In this document: positions 22,021 through 33,999 of the stretch, in pieces | Layout: every line of letters begins with the position of its first letter | Numbering within the stretch: position 1 is the first letter of the stretch | Origin: Luzula sylvatica | Lineage: Eukaryota; Streptophyta; Magnoliopsida; Poales; Juncaceae | DNA length: 64,000 bases | Direction: 5' to 3' | NCBI GenBank assembly: GCA_946800325.1 | Contig: OX326956.1 | Location: 43,646,052-43,710,051 of the forward strand | The notes under the pieces: generated by a model | Told to the model about the DNA's origin: nothing | Database searches by the model: none | The model's input: the letters and a program-made list of their open reading frames with translations, nothing else | Translations under genes and position numbers: made by a program

Positions 22021-23099
22021 TTAGGCCTATCTTTATATCTAATCAATTAATTAAATCATACTAGCATATTAGATAATTAATTATTTAGAATAATTAGTCT
22101 CCCTAAATAAATCATATGCATTTTGAAAATCTTGTGATAGTGATATAATATGATTATGTCACGAATTATTAAACATGAATGTCATGATCCCTCATAATAT
22201 TTAAGTCATGGAAATGTCTTCCATACTCACAACCACTATGTTCGGTACTACGTCTCACATGGGTTAAGGCCAAAGCCGACATGGGTTATTGTAGTCATCG
22301 ACGGGGTGGCAAGCGTTAAATAGGGACTGATAAGGGTTAAGGTCAAAGCCAACTTATTAGTAGTTTATTTGAACGATAGGTTGAGTATGGTTGTGATTTA
22401 ACCGTTCAAGCCAGTAAGGGTTAAGGCCAAAGCCGACTTGATTGGAAGTTCGGGGCATAGATAGGTTGCACACACGGAAATGGGATTGTATATGATACGA
22501 TCCATCACCGAAATCCTATAAAGGTTCAAGAGTCGCATTGGATGCGATTGGATATAATTCTACCTAAATAGCGAGATCCCACTCGTCTGCCAAAGCAACT
22601 TGTGGGAGAATCGTGATATATGGGTCTTGAGTGTTATGGACTTGGAGTCCCGTATCGGTATGAGGGTTATCGATTCGATAAAATAACACTATCATATAAT
22701 CATCGTATAAGCATATAGATTAAGTACGCATGGTTAGGACCTTAATCTTCATCATCCGTTTAGAATTATGTTTTCAAGCAACACCAAATATATCGATGAG
22801 ATCGATATGATAGATGGCTTTTGGGCCGGAATTACCGTAATTAACCTTGATAGTCAAAGAATAGTTCTTAGACTTAAAGGAACGTGTTGGACACGGCAAT
22901 GGTAGATTCATGGTTCGAGACTTTGGCTTTAGAGAAAGCCGGGTTCGATACACTTTAAGAAGGAATCGAACAATATTACGTGCCTTGTGGTGGCATGTAT
23001 AGACGCAGATTTCTCAAAATTGTTTTGAGAATTCGGGTGTATATGAAAGTAAAACGCAACGCTCAAGAAATAGTTTCAAGAGCTAGAGCGCATTGAATG

Positions 23100-25587
23100 G
23101 TTCAATGCAGTTCAAAGCGTAGATTAATTCTGAGACGCCTTATGGGTCTTTGATTAACACTCGTGTGTTGATGGTACGAGATTTGATCTTCGTGACCGAA
23201 TATCATATACATTCGATAGATAAGTCGATCCCTGAATTGCATGAGATGCGATTTAAAATTGAATTGGAGATGCTCGGAGTATCCGAGGAATCCAATGTAT
23301 ATAGATGCGTGGATGTCCTTGTAATTCAAAGGAGGGATCGAAAGAAATGTATGTCTAAGGGTATTTTGGGAAAATGTTTTCCAAACAGAAAGTTCGGACA
23401 AGGAGTTGTCCAAACTAATGACTCAAAGAAAGGTGAAATCCGAGGAGGATTAAACCTAGAAGTTGATTGCTTCTTTTGGCATTGCCGTCTTGGCTATATG
23501 AATGAGATACGCGTATCTAGATTCCATGTGATGGCTTGCTAGAATCATTCGAATTAGATCCGATTGATTAATGCGATACTTATTTATTAGGCAAAACGAC
23601 AAAGGGCATCATTCTCCAAAGGTTGGAGAAAGATCCAACGAATTATTGGAAATTACATTTAGATGTAATGTTCCGATAAGTTCCAAGGCAAGAGGAGGCT
23701 ATCGGTATTTTGTTACGTTTACGGACGGTTAAAGTAGATATGGTAATATCTGTTTAATGTGTGCCGAAATGGAGACTTTTGAAAGGTTCAAACAGTTTCA
23801 AAAACAAAATACAATATCGACTTAGCAAGAAAATCAAAGCCCTTTGATAGGATCGAGGAGGCAAGTATTTGAGCTACGCACTTCGATAGGATCGAAGAGG
23901 CGATATTTGAGTTATGAGTATTGATGATCATTTATGATTGTGGAATCGTTTCACGATTACCTTTATTCGGAACATTAAAGATGTATTCGAAAAGAGGAAA
24001 TGAACGCATGTTAAACATGGTTCGATAAATGATAAGTCAATAGGATCTCCCAAAAATGTTTTGGGGATACGCCCTTGAGACAGCGGCACTAATGAATGGT
24101 TGCATATATGATATGGACCATAAACCTTCTAATCGGTACAAAAGATGCCATATTAGATATGGATCGGAATGGTTCCGAAGTTGTCATTTGTACAGATTTG
24201 TGGATGTGAGTATATTTCGAAATTTGTTTCGGTTAAACTCAATCCCAAATCTGAAAATTGTTCGTTTATGACATATATCCTTAGGAAACTAAAGGGTATT
24301 AGTTCTAACGTCCCGACGAAAATAAGATTTTCATGGCTTGAAGAGATGCCTTCTTGGAGGAGGACTCGATGCACACAAGTTTGAAACTTAATGTTGCTAA
24401 TCTCTATGTGGGCTAGAGGGAGTAGAATAAATCTCGAAAGAGTTCGAGATCTGAAAATGAACATTGTACCGATGAATGTTGACACGACTTCATCAAGAGT
24501 TGATGAATACGAGTCGAACACACAAAGGAATTATTTGTAGATTAAGTAGGCTATATCATAAGCTGGTAAATACGGATTTACCGTGGCTAATGATGATAGA
24601 TCGAAATCATATGATGATTCGATATCCTACAGGGATGCTATGAAAGGTTGATTCCACATGACATGATGTCATGAATTCTGAGATTCGATCCGTGTAAAAT
24701 TATCAAGTTTAGAACTTGATTTCATTACTTTCCGGGTTAGACCCGTGAAAAGACAATGAGTTTTCAAGATGAGAACCGACACGGATAGGAATACGCATAT
24801 ATGCAAAGCGAGGCTTGTAGCGAAGAGTTTCAAGAATTTCATAGTCGGACTATGAAGAAACGTTTTCGCATGTTGCCTTGCTTTCACATTCTCGAAATTC
24901 TGCTTGACATGGTCGCGTATTATGACTATGTGATGTGGCAAAATGGATGTCAAAACCGAATTTCTTGACAGAAATTTTATGAAAGGATGTGTACTTGACA
25001 CAACCTTACGGTTTTGTCGATTCATAAGAATCGGGGATAAGATATGCACGCTTTAACGATCCATATGATGGATTAGAGAAAGTTTCTCGGAATTGGAATA
25101 TTCGTTTTGATGAAGTTATAAACTGCTATAACATTGTCGGAATGAATGGAAACTTTGTGTACACATGAAGGTTAGTGGGAGCCGCGTTATATTTCTTGTA
25201 ACGACACAAAAATTTAGGCGAGACCGCTTATGAATTAAGCGTGAAGATCTATAGGATAGATCTAAGAAGTTCCTCGTTCTATACTATAGCACGTATATCG
25301 ACATATTGTTGACAAAGGTTTTCAGCATATAACTCCTTGGCGGAGTTAAATACAGATGTCGAATGGCAGAAATTTTCTACGGCTCGATGTGAGACATCAA
25401 GCAGGGCGAAAATAAAAATATGATGCTTTACATTCGATGTGAGGATCTATTATATCTGTCATGATATGTATGTGGCTATATGTCGTATAGATGAAGCGTC
25501 TAATTCACCGTCAATAAAATCCAAGGAATCACACGAGTTTGAATGTAATGCGATTCCATGAGACTAACTCTTGTGAATGTATAATGG

Positions 25588-25624
<37 letters not shown>

Positions 25625-26250
25625 ATGGTTATGTATATTTAAATTCATCGGGATTTGTATTGATAGCGGTGAATGTTATCCTTGAATACTTTACAAAAGA
25701 ATTCGGGATTTTATTTTATCTATAATGGTGTGGAGGACGTGTTGGTTATAAGGAGTTATAACAACGACAGTTTCCAAAGATTTAGCACGTCCAAATATGT
25801 AGCACGACTTTCGATCACAAAGTGTGTGCATGATTTGATTAAACGAAAACATGGTTATGTGGAAAGGTTCCACATGACCAATAATGATTCTATTTACGGG
25901 GGCGAGTATATTGTGGTTATAAATCACAAAAGGAAGCGGTATGGATCAAGGATACATGACCAAACTTGAGTAGTCACGAGTTATCGGATTTATGGTTGTA
26001 TATTGCATGACACGCAATAGTACAAGCCAAAAATGCCGAGGTCACAACCACTTCTAGCCAATACTCAGAAAATTTCATTGATCCATGAAATTTTATGAAA
26101 TGATGTGATCGTAGGTATTGGAAATGTTCCAAACCTGATGTTGATTAACACTAACGGCAACGTGCGGACCCGTTTACAAAACCGCTCTCTCTAGTCGCTT
26201 GTGACTGTCATGCGATGACTATGGGTATGGAGATACCTAGAGGAGGAAGA
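23100..26250 (+). pseudogene. pol relic of element B1 (pre-integrase to RNase H)
   Basis: Decayed copia polyprotein. Recognisable in order: GAG-pre-integrase with WHCRLGYMNEIRVSR (about 23475-23520), integrase fragments (GYRYFVTFTD-like about 23700-23740; FWGYALETAA at about 24057-24086), RT N-terminal part (KARLVAK at about 24810; MDVKTEFL-like at about 24945), VSGS-VIFLV at about 25168 followed at once by LGETAYEL, and RNase H end (ADPFTKPL-like, about 26165-26190). The block with the catalytic YVDD that normally lies between FLV and LGE is absent. Many frameshifts and stops. The short open frames here are pieces of this relic. Confidence 0.7.
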
Positions 26251-27423
26251 AGAGAGTAGAGTGTAGTTATCTAATACGATGGTCCTCGCAGGTTGTGGGT
26301 ATGGAGATACCCATAGGTAAACGTTGTATCACCCAAATACTTAATCCGTATGAATGCATCCCTTTTAAAAAATTTGTTTACTTAAATTTTCATGCATTCA
26401 CCTTATATGAAAACTGTGTGCGGGGTTGTGTAATATGATTACATGAACCTTGATTTGAACTTGTGTGGACGTCGACATGGTTGAGGACCATGTGCAGCGA
26501 AACCGTCACACTTAAAGTTTCATTTCTAAACATCCCTAGTCGCGGGTCAGTTTGCTTAAGAGAGAAGCATTTCTATTACAAGGGAATAGACTGAACGCGT
26601 ACACTAGTACGTTAGCCGAGGAGATGATTATGTTTTGCTAATCATAGGACAAAGGTGTTTGTCGAATCGGGAACGTAGATATATGCTAGGTGACATATAT
26701 TGGATATGACCGAAGCCGCGAGACCATGACATGGTTTAGTCATTATAGATGGACTCGCGACGAGTAGGGTATTAGGTTCTTCATACTTGAGGGGACCATT
26801 GATTGCGTTACGTGCGTAACACAATGCTTTGATATGATCTTACGCTCACCGTAACAGGGAGTTAAAACGGTCATCATTGGGTATTGTCCGAAACACGGAA
26901 TTCAATGTGAGTCTCCAAGATAGGAATTGTTTATTCCGAAAGGAAGAGATATCTCTTTGGCCACTCGATGAATTGATTAACGAAAACTGTGGCCACAGTC
27001 AATGATATTAACGGTTAATATCGATTGAAATTTGTTAACTCAATTCGGACTCGAGGAATAAGTGTAGTTAATCAAAATATAAGGATGACTATAACCATGC
27101 CTTTTGATTAACGGATATCGTTAACAAGAGAACTAATGACCGCTATTCGAGATAGGCACAATGATCATAATCATTCTTCGTGTTAACATGGGTAGCCATG
27201 ATGGAGTGACTAGATTCCGTTCATGGGCTTGTAGTGCTATGGAAACAGCCTACTGCCATCGTTAACCGAACCTACATGGTCACACAACGAGTCGTACTAA
27301 GTCGGGCTTGATTATAAAATTGGCACATAAGATGTGCGTAGCTTGGTATTTGATACGCGAGCTATATTCTCTAAAATCGTGCATATTGGATATGCATAAG
27401 TACCTTTTAGGTAGATCTGAAAT

Positions 27424-27435
27424 TGAGTGGGAGAC
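27424..27435 (+). other. Polypurine tract of element B1
   Basis: gagtgggagac immediately precedes the 3' LTR start. The same tract stands before the LTR in B3 (reverse strand, 33887-33900) and C (60613-60625). Confidence 0.75.
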
Positions 27436-28498
27436 TGAAGGAAATACAGTTTCAGGATCAACCATAAAAGTGTACACAAGGATAAACGAATTTAAGCGTA
27501 CATTCATGGTCATATCTTTCAGTAGGAAAATCCGATTTGAATGGTTCAAATTGGGTTAGATAGATAATAAGATTATCTACAACCTTCATATAGAAATATA
27601 TTTCATACGAACGAAGTATCAGTGTCGTTTCTATGAAATACCGAAAGGCTGCAACAGTATGACATACAGTTAGTAAAACAGTCATAACTTTTACATACGA
27701 ACTCCAATTGGGCCAGGCCAAATTGAGTCGTGTAGATAATAAGATTATCTACAACGTTCGTGTTGGGTGATTTTCTGTCAGAAGAATTTACCAATTTCGT
27801 ATGGACAGAATACTGGGCAGATACATGCAACTTTCTGTGTGAAAGAGTGTATATTGGATATACATGTCTTTTGGCCAATCCTAATCCTATATGATATAAA
27901 TAGGATTTTTCTCTCTCATCTGGTGTGGTTCATTCAGTCCAATTCATTCAAGATATTCCAGAAAATTGTGAGACAAATTTCTAGAGAGTGAAAGGGTGTA
28001 AAAGAGAGAAACCGTGAAAAGGTGTTTTCCGGTATAGAGAATCAATCAATCGAGCAAGTTCGCCGGTGCATCGTCTAGGCAGTTGCACCCATGACCGAAG
28101 TCTTACGAGTCAAGGTGGATACAAGTAGAGGAGCAACATTTGGGGCTCTTTCGGTTGTGATCGATTCGGAGGAACGAAATCTGCCGGAGACGGAAACGAG
28201 CGAATCGAGTAATGGGCTGTGGAAGCATGTGGGCATGGAACGCACGGAGACAATCCGAGGCGCGTCAAGATGGTGGGAGACGTGCGGTATGGGACGTATG
28301 GGCTAGTCACCAACGTGACACCGAAGGAAAAGAAGGATGCGAGCGATCAACCCGTCGTGCGTGATCAATTTCACGCTGGTAATCGTCTATCCTACTTTGC
28401 ATCGTACCCTCGAAGTCATGGCGTGATCTTGGATTTAGGGAACCAGACCGGGCCTTCATATCCGCTGCGCGGGCCCGGGGATGGGTGAATTCCCAACA
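27436..28498 (+). repeat. 3' LTR of element B1
   Basis: Same length as the 5' LTR (1063 bp), with about 19 substitutions by eye and no indels seen. Ends CCCAACA, followed by target duplication gattt. Confidence 0.88.
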
Positions 28499-28503
28499 GA
28501 TTT

Positions 28504-28993
28504 CTTATAGATGTGCCTAAGTTCATCGAACAAGTCATCGAAATGGTGTCTAGATAGTGGTTGCTCTAGATCCATGACTTGGAACAAGAAAATATTCAAA
28601 ACGCTAAAACCATTCAAGGGAGGTGACGTTACCTTCGGCGGTAACCAAAAATGTAAAATTATCGGTATCGGTTCCATAGGTACCAACCATTGGACTCTAG
28701 AGAACGTCTACCTCGTAATTGGATTAAAAAATTTTATTCTTATGCATAGTGAACTCGCGATGAGCATGATGGGTGAGTTGACGTTTTTCCTTGGACTAAC
28801 ACTTTATGCGTTCGAACGGACCTATCGGGAAAAATATATAACCCTAGGGACGGCTCCAAATTAAGCCCAAATCTCCATTAGAGATTTCTAGGTCAAGCCA
28901 CCACTTGTGTGCTCAATCTAGGTCGTCAAATCAGCTCTACCTTCCTAGATCCATCTCTCCAAACGAGAATTTCGCCCAAACCTTCTTACTCTC
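28504..28993 (+). pseudogene. Sire protease and RT remnants fused by deletion
   Basis: Continues the Sire gag-pol after the inserted element. SSKWCLDSGCSRSMTWNK at about 28528-28580 is the copia protease start with the DSG catalytic triplet. Within about 150 bp the frame changes to LAMSMMGELTFFLGL (about 28753-28800), which belongs near the end of the RT domain. Integrase and most of RT are therefore deleted. Nothing functional remains. Interrupted at 28994 by a solo LTR. Confidence 0.7.
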
Positions 28994-31022
28994 TGAAGGA
29001 AATACAGTTTTGGATCAACGATAAAAGTGTACATATAAGGATATATGAACATGGATGTTCATGGGTTTGATGAAATGCATAATAGGATTGTGCAAACTTA
29101 AGTTCCAGAGAGTGATTCGTTCGAACTAACCATCGGGTCCGTTCGAACGGACCGCTACGAGTATAAAATGGTTTTATACATATTCATTCCAGGGAGTGGT
29201 TGGTTCAAACTAACCTTGGTGTTCGTGTTGGGAATTCATCCCGTCCCCGGGCCCGCGCAGCGGATATGAAGGCCCGGTCCGGTTTCCAAAATCCAAGATC
29301 ACGCCATGACTTCGAGGGTACGATGCAATAGAAGGATAGACGATTACCAGCATGAAATTGATCACGCACGACGGGTTGATCGCTCGCATCCTTTCCTTCT
29401 CCGGTGTCACGTTGGTGACTAGTCCGTGCGTCCCATACCACACGTCTCCCACCGTCTTGACACGCCTCCAGTTGTCTTTCGTGCGTCCCACGTCCACACT
29501 CTTCTACAGCCAACAGTTTTGCTCCTTCGGTTTGATCACAATCGAAGAGCCACAAGTGTCGCTCCTCTACTTGTATCCACCGTGAGTCGGAGTTCGTCGG
29601 TCGCGGGTGCAACTGCCTAGACGCTGCACCGGCGAACTTGCTTGATTAGATCGATTCTCTACACCGAGAAAAAACTCATTTTCTCGGTTTTCTCTCTTCG
29701 CACTATTTCGCTCTTAGAAAGTACTCTCAATATTCTGGATTAATCTTATTAATTCCACAGGTTGGACTGAATCAATTTGCCATAGAGAGAGAGAGAGAGA
29801 GACAGAGAAACACCATATTTATATCACATAGGATAAGGATGTGCCAAAAGGTATGTATATCTAATATACACCTTTTTCAAACAGAAAACTGCAGACACCC
29901 TTTCAGTATTCTGTTGAAACGAAAATATTAAATCGTTCCAACCGACTTTAAACTTTCACTAAAGTTCTAGATAATCTTATTATCTTTCCAGACCAATTTG
30001 GCCTGGCCCAATTGGAGTTCGGATGCGAACGTTACGGACGTTTTACTAAATGTATGTCAAACGGTCGCACCCTTTCGGTATTTCATTAAAACGACACTGA
30101 TACTTCGTTCAAATGAAAACAATTTCTACATGAAGGTTATATATAATCTTATTATCTATCTAACCCAATTTGAACCATTCAAATTGGATTTTCCTACTGA
30201 AAGTTATGACCACAAATGTACGCTTGCATTCGTTCATCCTTGTGTACACTTTTACGGTTGATCCGAAACTGTATTTCCTTCAGTTCGTTCTAACGGACTA
30301 CTAGGAATGTAATTTGGAATTAACACAGACATGAGGCAGAATATAGTTCGTTCCAACTAACCTTATGGTGCGTTCCAACTAACCTCATGCTGGAAATGTA
30401 TATTGGATATACACAACCTTTCACCCAATCCTTATCCTATTTTAGTATAAATAGGATGTTTCTCTCTCTCCTCTAATCAGTCCATGCAGTCTAATCTAGA
30501 CAAGACAAGTTCTGTCCAGAAATTAGAGAGACTCTTATCAAGGTGTTGAAAGAGTGCGAAGAGAAAAAGAGAAAGAGAAAAGAGTTTTCTCCGTCTAGAG
30601 AATCGAAAGCAATCAAGCAAGTTCGTCGGTGCATCGTCTAGGAAGTTGCACCCACGAGCGAAGTGCTACGACTCACGGTGGATACGGATAGAGGAGCGGC
30701 ATGTGTGGCTCTTCGTTGTGATCAAACCAAAGGAGTGAAAGGCTGTGGAAGCGTGTGGACATGGGACGGACGAAGACAACAGGAGACGTGTCATGATGGT
30801 GGGAGACGTGTGGTATGGGACGCATGGGCTAGTCACCAACGTGACACCGAAGAAGAGAAGGATGTGAGCGATCAACCCGTCGTCTGTGATCAATTTCACG
30901 CTGGTAATCGTCTATCCTACTTTGCATCGTACCCTCGATATCGAAGCATGATCTCGGGATTTGGGAACCGGACCGGGCCTTCATATCCGCTGCGCGGGCC
31001 CGGGTCTGGATAATTCCCTACA
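28994..31022 (+). mobile_element. Solo LTR (family C) carrying a nested solo LTR
   Basis: Starts TGAAGGAAATACAG and ends CCCTACA, with perfect target duplication ctctc (28989-28993 and 31023-31027). Without the nested insertion it is about 967 bp and matches the LTR at 53591-54684. It carries TTCGAA palindromes (near 29120 and 29145), a TATA box (tataaatagg, about 30460) and the GC-rich end block. The nested LTR splits it at 29226-30282. Confidence 0.88.
29226..30282 (-). mobile_element. Solo LTR (family B) inside the family C solo LTR
   Basis: 1057 bp, + strand start TGTTGGGAATTC and end TTTCCTTCA, reverse orientation to B1. Perfect target duplication gttcg at 29221-29225 and 30283-30287. 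No internal element sequence. Open frames on either strand within it are LTR sequence, not genes. Confidence 0.9.
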
Positions 31023-31027
31023 CTCTC

Positions 31028-32386
31028 ACCCTCTTGGCAAGCCGCAAGACTAAGAAGCTTGCTTCCAAGCCTCCAAGAAGGCCGGCGGCTCCATTCCCTC
31101 GGTTTGACTTCACCGACCCAAGCAACATCTTCTTATTCAAGGACGCCGCAACCGGAATTCGCTTTCGAGAAAAGTTTGCAAAGAAACCGGTTAGTCAAGG
31201 TTACCATTTCCAACTTCCCTCCAACATTCCCATATTGTCCAACATCGTCGACCCAATCGAAGCAAGGTGGCAAATCGCCGGCCTATGCTCCTTAAATCCC
31301 CCCTCCTATGATGTGGTGATGAGGTTGTTTTACAGGAACCCCATATTCAACTACGAGGACAACGAGATAAAGAGCAATATCTTCGGCCAATCCATCACGA
31401 TCAACATCGAGTCACTTTGCCAATGGCTCGGTTTGGTGGATGATGGAGAACTCGTATACATTAGCCGAGCCGAGAAAATCTCCGATGTCTCATACACCAA
31501 TATTAACAAAGTGGTTACGAATGGGGGTCGAGTCAAAACGGCCACTCAATTCAAGGCACCTCTCCAGTTTGTTTGGCAAATCGGAAATAATATCCTAACA
31601 CCAATCTCCAAACTAAAATCAAATCTCGACAAACGGAACATCACACTTCTCTATCGCATATGGTATGCGAGTGAGGACCGTATATATATATTCTGAACCT
31701 CATCCTCAAGCATATGGAATCAACCATGCGTCTCAAGGTTTCCACTCTCCCGTATGGAAGCATAATTGTGTTGGCATGCGACCAATTTGACATCGAAATA
31801 CCAACCTATCAATGGGACCTCGGACGCGTAGATCCTATCAACCTAGAGTCTCCCAAGGATCTCTCCCGCATTGGATACTCGAACCAAAACATCGGGCAAC
31901 TCGACCATTCCCAACAAGGAGGACGAAACCCTACCCTAATTCTAAATTGGAGTTTGGCGCACGACCCTCAACTCTACAAATTCCCAAATACGCCTTCTGA
32001 GTGGGTCGAGCCGCCGGACGCCGCACCTAGCCAAAAGCGCAAACGTAGAAAATCAAGGCGATACTAGTGCGGGGACTTCAAATTCCGCGTTGGATGCCAC
32101 ACATGTACCGGGATTCAACATGGAAGAGATGCGTGGGATGATTGATGCCATGCAAGCCCGCTTTCATGAGAAAAGTGTGTTGGTCCGTGACCAAGTATTC
32201 GAAGACAATGCCCGGACTAGAGACCACACCTCCAAACTTTCCAACGGTCTCTACACCCATCTAGACCTTCGCCTCGGACCATGGAATCCTCCGCAAGAAG
32301 CACCGCCCCAAGACAACCCTACCGAACCATGGAATCTTTCACAAGATGCACCGCCCCAATATAATCAGGACGGACCGAATTTCTAG
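31028..32386 (+). pseudogene. Sire envelope-like / putative plant transposon protein ORF, broken
   Basis: An additional ORF of Sire-lineage elements, placed after pol. It is open from a TTG at 31034 (probably a changed start codon) to a stop at 31694-31696, 220 codons. It carries the region resembling the 'putative plant transposon protein' domain (FLFKDAATGIRFREKF, SLCQWLGLVDDGELVYI). A shift leads to a second open part 31714-32067 (ending in a basic KRKRRKSRRY tail) and a third, 32090-32386, with Pro-rich repeats (PPQEAPPQDNPTEPWNL). No signal peptide or clear membrane segment seen. Role in the element is not established; no entry function is claimed. Confidence 0.65.
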
Positions 32387-32705
32387 ACCTATCAAACAAA
32401 CCCTAGTTATCGCCTTAGCTCGCTAAAGCATATTTTTTATATTAAAAACTTATTTTGCATGAATTATGTGGTGTTATATTTTGTTTTGCTATGTTTTTGT
32501 TTGTTTGTTGAAAAACGTATGTTGCGAGTAATATGTGTTGTGTCATGTTGTAGGTATTTTGGAAAAACATTATTGTGTGATTGATTTAGAGTACTTGTTT
32601 AAATTAGTCAAATCACCATTTGAACATCGTGATAAATTTCCACAAATATAGACCTTGCTAAAACAACTCTATTTACGAGCCTAAGATTGAGAAAAACAAA
32701 TACTT
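32387..32705 (+). other. Sire noncoding sequence after the envelope-like ORF
   Basis: AT-rich, no open frame. It continues at 40856 once the inserted element and one copy of its target duplication are removed. Confidence 0.5.
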
Positions 32706-33886
32706 TGATGGGAATTCGCCCGTTCCCGGGCCCGCGCAGCAGATATGAAGGCCCGGTCCGGTTCCCAAAATTCAAGATCACGACATGACTTTGAGGGTAC
32801 GATGCAAAGTAGGATAGACGATTACCAGCGTGAAATTGATCACGCACGACGGGTTGATCGTTCTTCCTTCTTTCTCCGGTCACGTTGGTGACTAGCACGT
32901 GCGTCCCATACCACACGTCTCCCACCGTCTTGACGCGCCTCCGGTTGTCTTCGTGCGTCCCACGTCCAAGCGCTTCCACCGTCTTTGACCATTCTTTCTC
33001 TCCCTCGAGTTGATCACAATCGAAGAGCCACAAGTGTCGCTCCTCTACTCGTATCCACCGTGAGTCGGAGTTCGTCGGTCGCGGATGCACCTGCCTGGAC
33101 GATTCACCGGCGAACTTGCTTGATCGATTGATTCTTTTCTCCGGAAAAACTGTTTTTCTCGGTTTTTCTCTCTTCGCACTCTTTCACTCTTGAGAAAGAT
33201 TCTCTCTAATTTCTGGATTAATCTTATTAATTACCACAGGGGTTGAACTGAATGAATTGGTTGGACTGAATCAATTGTTCTAGAGAGAGAGAGAGAAACA
33301 TCCTCTTTATATCACATAGGATAAGGATGGGCCAAAAGTTATGTATATCTCATATACACTTTTTCAGACAGAAAACTGCAGACATCCTTTCAGTATTCTG
33401 TTGAAACGAAAATATTAAATCGTTCCAACTGACTTTTAACATTGACGAAAGTTGTAGATAATCTTATTATATTTCCAACCCAATTTGTCATTGCCCAATT
33501 GGAGTTCGGATGCGAAAGTTACTGATGTTTTACTAACTGTATGTCAAACCGTCGCGCCCTTTCGGTATTCCAACAGAACGACACTGATACTTCGCTCAAA
33601 TGAACAATATTACAACATGAAAGTTTTAGATAATCGCATTATCTATCTAACCCAATTTGAACCATTCACATTGGAGTTTCCTACTGAACGTTATGCCAGT
33701 TTTACTAAAACGGCTTAAACTGAATTTTCTGGTTTTCTTAATAAAAACCGTTTCTTATCCATTTAACCATGTATATCCAATATACATATGTGCATCTAAT
33801 ATACACATTATTTATGCCCACGAACGCGTACGTTCGTTTATCCTTGTGTACACTTTTACGGTTGATCCGAAACTGTATTTCCTTCA
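32706..33886 (-). repeat. 3' LTR of element B3 (left side)
   Basis: Reads TGATGGGAATTCG...CTGTATTTCCTTCA on the + strand. Includes a GA run (about 33282-33297) and TATA region on the minus strand (tttatatcac). Confidence 0.85.
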
Positions 33887-33999
33887 GTCTCCCACTCAAT
33901 TTCAGATCTACCTAAAAGGTACTCATGCATATCCAATATGCACAATTTTAGAGAATATAGCTCGCGTATCAAATACCAAGCTATGCACATCTTATGTGC

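Larger units (their letters stand above)
19921..28498 (+). mobile_element. Copia element B1, structurally complete, coding-defective, nested in Sire
   Basis: An 8.58-kb LTR element with two 1063-bp LTRs. Perfect 5-bp target duplication gattt at 19916-19920 and 28499-28503. A primer site after the 5' LTR (tatcagagc) matches initiator-Met priming. A purine tract (gagtgggagac) precedes the 3' LTR. By eye the LTRs differ at about 19 positions (about 98% identical), so insertion is recent. The interior has no usable open frame: only relics of GAG-pre-integrase, integrase, RT and RNase H, and no recognisable gag. It must have moved with proteins supplied in trans. Confidence 0.88.
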
